Source: CAZENU01 sp965222125
Lineage (GTDB): Bacteria > Chloroflexota > Dehalococcoidia > Lucifugimonadales > CAZENU01
NCBI GenBank assembly: GCA_965222125.1
Contig: CBDCTC010000006.1
Coordinates: forward strand, 1,674,001-1,738,000
DNA: 64,000 nt
Reading direction: 5' to 3'
The position numbers and the translations under genes are program-made. The notes under the pieces were generated by a model, which was not told the origin of the DNA, did no database searches, and saw only the letters and a program-made list of their open reading frames with translations. This document shows, piece after piece, positions 60,424 through 64,000 of the stretch (position 1 is its first letter; each line of letters starts with the position of its first letter).

Positions 60424-60954
60424 ATGACAACGAACGAAACGCAACTGGCTGACTACAAGGCCCGTTACGCAACTGCCGACACTCTCGCCATACTTGACCC
60501 CGCACCGGCAAAAGTAGACCTGCACCCAGACCATATGATGGTCGAGATCACCAACCGCGCAGCCGTGGCTCACCTTTCCATCGAACGGGGCTTCAAGTAT
60601 TTGGGAAGTAGGCAGGCGGCGAAGTCAAGAGGCAGCACGGTCTAGCGCCATTACTTCGACGGCTGATCACGTGTGACAGAGCGTCCGCGGACCAACTGGA
60701 AGCGTCCTTCAACGACGCAGTCCAGTTCTTCGGCTACAATCCCAACACCGACGGCAAGGGCCACCTGCGTTCACTCGATTCCTACCTTTCACGAACTGGC
60801 AGCCAGAAAGTCGACCGGCGACCTTCCGATGTTTCACAGTATCCGACAACAGTTGAAGTTGAACGACAGCCAGTTGCGAAAAGCCGTCAGCTGTGAGTTG
60901 GATCGAGACTCGTACGTAGAGATTCTTCGAAGCAAGGGCATCCTGGGCGGGTAG
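60424..60954 (+). pseudogene. Decayed gene of unknown function, at least two frameshifts
   Basis: Three natural-looking pieces lie in different frames in order. The first is MTTNETQLADYKARYATADTLAILDPAPAKVDLHPDHMMVEITNRAAVAHLSIERGFKYLGS, from the ATG at 60424. The second is RLITCDRASADQLEASFNDAVQFFGYNPNTDGKGHLRSLDS. The third is IPTFHELAARKSTGDLPMFHSIRQQLKLNDSQLRKAVSCELDRDSYVEILRSKGILGG, ending at 60954. Together they suggest one protein of about 175 residues. I do not recognise the family. Composition is more AT-rich than the flanks. Confidence 0.4.
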
Positions 60955-61098
60955 TCTCGACCAGGCAGCGCGAATCCGCACCAAGTCCATGACCGGGCCG
61001 GACTGACGGGCCTGATAGCGCGGACCGTTATTCTCCCTACGCGCCGGTAGCATTCGGCAACGGTACGAACCGACTTGGACTGTGGCGCCGCGGCCCTG

Positions 61099-61107
61099 TG
61101 CTAGAAT
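61099..61107 (+). promoter_or_regulatory. Putative promoter of dprA-topA
   Basis: TG-C-TAGAAT extended -10, 15 bases before the ATG at 61122. The transcript would have a very short leader. Confidence 0.45.
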
Positions 61108-61121
61108 TGGCAGCCGCTCTC

Positions 61122-62243
61122 ATGGAATCACATGATCTGAAGTACTGGGTCGCCTTCGGCCGCATCCCGCGGATCGGCCGCGTGCGGATCAAGCTGCTGG
61201 AGGAACGGTTCGGCAGCCTGGCTGCGGCGTGGGGCGCCGGCATGAACGAGTTGGTGGCCGCCGGACTGGACGAAAAGACCGCCAGCCTGGTTTCGACGCG
61301 CAAGCTGGCCGTCGACCCCGACGCCGAGCTCGCGAGCGTTAAGGCCGCGGGCGTCTGCCCCGTCACGTGGCATGACGACGGCTTCCCGCACAGGCTGAAG
61401 GAGATCTACGACGTTCCGCCGGTGCTCTATGTCCGGGGCGAGATCCTGCCGGAGGACGAGCGGTCTGTCGCCGTCGTCGGCACGCGGAAGCCGACCGCGT
61501 ACGGCCGGCAGGTGGCGTACCAGATGGCCTTCGACCTGGCGCGTTCGGGCATCACCGTGGTCAGCGGGCTGGCGAAAGGCGTGGACGCCATCGTCCACAA
61601 TGCGGCCCTGGAGGCCGGGGGGCGCACGATCGCCGTGATGGGCAGCGGCCCGGACGTCATCTACCCGCGCGAGCACGCAAGGCTTGCGGACCGGATCGCA
61701 GAGAACGGCGCCGTCGCGACGGAGCACGGTCTCGGCGTGCGGCCCGACTCGCAGAACTTCCCACGGCGGAACCGGATCATGAGCGGCATGACCCTGGGCA
61801 TCGTCGTGATCGAGGCCGGCGAGACGAGCGGCGCGTTGATCACCGCCAACCACGCCATCGAGCAGGATAGAGAGGTGTTCGCGGTCCCCGGAAGCATCTT
61901 CTCCCACAACAGCCGGGGCACCAACGCCCTGATCAGAGACTCGGCGGCGAAGCTGGTCCTCGACTACGCGGACGTGCTGGAGGAGCTGAATCTCACTGCA
62001 GGGGGACAGCAGATCGAGATGACGGCGTTGTTCCCCCAGGACGAGAGCGAGGTGGACATCCTGAAGCACGTCACCTTCGACCCGGTGCACATCGACGAGA
62101 TCATTCGCGGCTCCGGTATGAATATATCGACGGTCAGCGGCGCGCTGGCTATGATGGAGTTGAGAGGCGTGGTCAGACAGATAGGCGGCATGAACTACGT
62201 GCGGCTCAAAGAATCGACGGTCAGATATCAGGCGGTGTACTAG
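61122..62243 (+). CDS. dprA: DNA-processing protein DprA
   Basis: This 373-residue protein binds incoming single-stranded DNA during natural transformation and loads RecA. It has an N-terminal SAM-like domain (KYWVAFGRIPRIGRVRIKLLEERFGS), then the Rossmann-like core (SVAVVGTRKPTAYGRQVAYQMAFDLARSGITVVSGLAKGVDAIVHNAALEAGGRTIAVMGSGPDVIYPREH), with the family's G-S-G-x-D-x-x-Y-P and later TSGALITANHA. It ends in a winged-helix domain (DEIIRGSGMNISTVSGALAMMELRGVVRQIGGMNYVRL). The ATG at 61122 was chosen because the promoter lies just upstream. Its stop codon touches the topA ATG. Confidence 0.95.
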   Translation: MESHDLKYWVAFGRIPRIGRVRIKLLEERFGSLAAAWGAGMNELVAAGLDEKTASLVSTRKLAVDPDAELASVKAAGVCPVTWHDDGFPHRLKEIYDVPPVLYVRGEILPEDERSVAVVGTRKPTAYGRQVAYQMAFDLARSGITVVSGLAKGVDAIVHNAALEAGGRTIAVMGSGPDVIYPREHARLADRIAENGAVATEHGLGVRPDSQNFPRRNRIMSGMTLGIVVIEAGETSGALITANHAIEQDREVFAVPGSIFSHNSRGTNALIRDSAAKLVLDYADVLEELNLTAGGQQIEMTALFPQDESEVDILKHVTFDPVHIDEIIRGSGMNISTVSGALAMMELRGVVRQIGGMNYVRLKESTVRYQAVY

Positions 62244-64000
62244 ATGGCGAAAGACTTGGTGATAGTCGAATCGCCCGCGAAGGCGCGGACGATCGAGCGG
62301 TTCCTGGGCAAGAACGTCGTGGCCAAGGCTTCGATGGGCCACGTCCGCGACATCCCGAAGCGCGAAATGGGCGTGAACGTGGAGGACCGCAGCTTCTTGC
62401 CGAAATACACGGTCCTTCCCGAGAAGCGGAAAATCGTCAGCGAGCTGACGAAGGCGGCCGCGGCCGCGGACACGGTCTATCTGGCCACCGACCCGGACCG
62501 CGAGGGCGAGGCGATTTCGTGGCACCTGATGAAGGCGGCCAAGATCGACGAGTCGAAGACAAAGCGGATTGTCTTCCACGAGATCACGCAGAGGGCCGTC
62601 GAGGAGGCCTTCAAGAATCCGCGTGGCCTGGACCACGACCTGATTGACGCGCAACAGGCCAGGCGCGTGTTGGACAGACTGGTCGGCTACGAGCTGAGCC
62701 CGGTGCTGTGGCGCAAGGTAAAGCGCGGCCTGTCGGCTGGCCGGGTGCAGTCGGTCGCCCTTCGGCTGGTAGTGGACCGGGAGGAGGAGGTCCAGGCCTT
62801 CAAGCCCAGGGAGTACTGGACGATCGAGGCGGGGCTCGCCAGGCACGGCGCCGACGAGGAGCGTCTCAAGGCCATGCTCCGGGCGATCGAGGGACGAAAG
62901 GGCAAACTCGACATACCGGACGAGGCCGAGGCCGGGCGTATCGTCGCGGACCTGGACGGCGCGAGGTACGTCGTGGAGAAGGTGACCAAGAAGGAGAGGC
63001 ACAGCAGGCCCGCGCCGCCGTTCATCACCAGCACGCTGCAGCAGGAGGCTGCGCGCAAGCTCAGGTTCACGGCCCGCAGGACCATGCAGGTGGCCCAGCA
63101 GCTGTACGAAGGGGTCAATCTCGGAGACCAGGGCGCCACCGGTCTGATCACCTACATGCGGACCGACTCAACCAACGTGTCGTCGATCGCGCTCGCCGAG
63201 ACCGTTCAGTACGTCAAGGAAAAGTTTGGCGCAGGCTACGCCCCGCCTTCGCCCCGGCGGTACCTCCGCAAGGTCAAGGGCGCGCAGGAGGCCCACGAGG
63301 CCATACGGCCGACGTCCGTCTTCGCCGAGCCCTCCAGGGTGAAGCAGTACCTCAACAACGAGCAGGCCCGTCTGTACGATCTGATCTGGAAGCGCATGGT
63401 CGCCAGCCAGATGTCCGACGCGCTGTTCGACTCGACCACGATTGACATCGAGGCCCAGAGCGCCAAGACCGACTCGCGCTACGACTTCAGGGCCGAGGGC
63501 TCGGTACTGAAGTTCCCGGGCTACAGACGGCTGTACATGGAGGACGTGGACGACCAGCCCGCGGCCGACGACAAGGAAGGCCAGGCGCTGCCCGATGTCG
63601 AGGAAAACGAGCCGCTCGGGTGCCTAGACATCAAGCCGGAGCAGCACTTTACCCAGCCGCCGCCGCGATTTACCGAGGCGACTCTGGTCAAGGCGCTCGA
63701 GGAGCGGGGCATTGGCCGTCCGAGCACCTACGCGCCGACGCTCGCGACGGTGATGGACCGCGACTACGTGCGCAAGGACAAGAGCCGGTTCGTTCCGACC
63801 AAGCTGGGCGTTGCGGTGAACGGTCTGCTCACGGCCCACTTTCCCGTCGTTATGGACGTCGGCTTCACGGCGCGTGTAGAAGAGGAGCTCGACGAAATCG
63901 CCGCGGGCGAGCGCGCATGGGTCCCGGTGCTGCAGGAGTTCTACGACCCGTTCAACGAAGCCGTGACGCTGGCGATCGAGAACGCCGAGAGGGTGCCAAG
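62244..64000 (+). CDS. topA: DNA topoisomerase I, 5' part (runs off the right edge)
   Basis: This is the type IA topoisomerase that relaxes negative supercoils. The ATG at 62244 immediately follows the dprA stop. The 585 residues present contain the TOPRIM domain (DLVIVESPAKARTIERFLG ... VYLATDPDREGEAISWHL, D-x-D-R-E-G), domain IV/II segments (AQQARRVLDRLVGYELSPVLWRKVKRGLSAGRVQSVALRLV), the active-site region GLITYMRTDSTNVS (catalytic Tyr near residue 305), and FTEATLVKALEERGIGRPSTYAPTLATVMDRDYV. The C-terminal zinc-finger region lies outside the window. The dprA-topA order is common in many bacterial phyla. Confidence 0.96.
   Translation, partial: MAKDLVIVESPAKARTIERFLGKNVVAKASMGHVRDIPKREMGVNVEDRSFLPKYTVLPEKRKIVSELTKAAAAADTVYLATDPDREGEAISWHLMKAAKIDESKTKRIVFHEITQRAVEEAFKNPRGLDHDLIDAQQARRVLDRLVGYELSPVLWRKVKRGLSAGRVQSVALRLVVDREEEVQAFKPREYWTIEAGLARHGADEERLKAMLRAIEGRKGKLDIPDEAEAGRIVADLDGARYVVEKVTKKERHSRPAPPFITSTLQQEAARKLRFTARRTMQVAQQLYEGVNLGDQGATGLITYMRTDSTNVSSIALAETVQYVKEKFGAGYAPPSPRRYLRKVKGAQEAHEAIRPTSVFAEPSRVKQYLNNEQARLYDLIWKRMVASQMSDALFDSTTIDIEAQSAKTDSRYDFRAEGSVLKFPGYRRLYMEDVDDQPAADDKEGQALPDVEENEPLGCLDIKPEQHFTQPPPRFTEATLVKALEERGIGRPSTYAPTLATVMDRDYVRKDKSRFVPTKLGVAVNGLLTAHFPVVMDVGFTARVEEELDEIAAGERAWVPVLQEFYDPFNEAVTLAIENAERVP

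Overview
The window is GC-rich bacterial chromosome, densely packed with genes on both strands. Several housekeeping genes are unambiguous: rplY (ribosomal protein L25/CTC), mfd, trpA, an AroH-type chorismate mutase, an AroG-type DAHP synthase, ribF, tyrS, ftsH, metG, thyX, fluC/crcB, dprA and topA. Around them sits an accessory complement dominated by Gfo/Idh/MocA dehydrogenases (six copies). This profile is most like an environmental Chloroflexota (SAR202/Dehalococcoidia-like). That assignment is inference from gene content; the window carries no rRNA and I saw no tRNA gene. Many genes sit a few bases behind the same extended -10 element (TG-N-TA-N-A/C-A-T) with little visible -35.

Layout. 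1-4981: a GNAT gene edge, then a small catabolic operon (beta-propeller protein, two tandemly duplicated alpha/beta hydrolases, a Gfo/Idh/MocA dehydrogenase). 5070-9283: rplY, two membrane proteins and an MBL-fold hydrolase. 9343-12095: an IS5-family element split by a complete IS1380-family element, both with target-site duplications. 12242-13007: a low-GC, frameshifted DUF3800 gene. 13256-21132: mfd, a homoserine-dehydrogenase-like oxidoreductase, a HAD hydrolase, a PurM/HypE-like protein and a PIG-L deacetylase behind a structured leader. 21301-23187: first copy of a second IS1380-family element. 23431-32642: TPR protein, CPBP protease, trpA-aroH-DAHP synthase, an MFS transporter, ribF-tyrS and an aminotransferase. 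32783-36345: a lower-GC island with an excisionase-type HTH, a zinc-ribbon DNA methyltransferase and a frameshifted PD-(D/E)xK nuclease. 36361-43707: tandem Gfo/Idh/MocA genes, a NIPSNAP protein, ftsH and two more dehydrogenases. 43795-46331: a BrnT/BrnA-like toxin-antitoxin locus cut open by the second IS copy. 46413-48873: an HpcH/HpaI aldolase, then metG behind what reads as a methionine-codon attenuator; metG itself carries one in-frame amber codon. 48993-56236: a 122-bp tandem repeat, thyX, a retropepsin-like protein, fluC, a mosaic N6-adenine methyltransferase, a 2-hydroxyacid dehydrogenase and a DUF3267 peptidase, separated by palindromic repeats. 56306-64000: a ThDP enzyme, a dehydrogenase, a phosphotransferase containing a palindromic repeat in frame, a decayed gene, dprA and the start of topA.

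The most interesting items are the metG leader (Met-rich leader peptide, mutually exclusive hairpins and a terminator), the methyltransferase/nuclease island, the disrupted BrnT locus with its BrnA-HigA hybrid antitoxin, and the palindromic repeats that have entered coding sequence. At least five genes are broken by one frameshift or stop. Some may be real decay near mobile DNA and some assembly error, so reads should be checked before biological conclusions are drawn from them.
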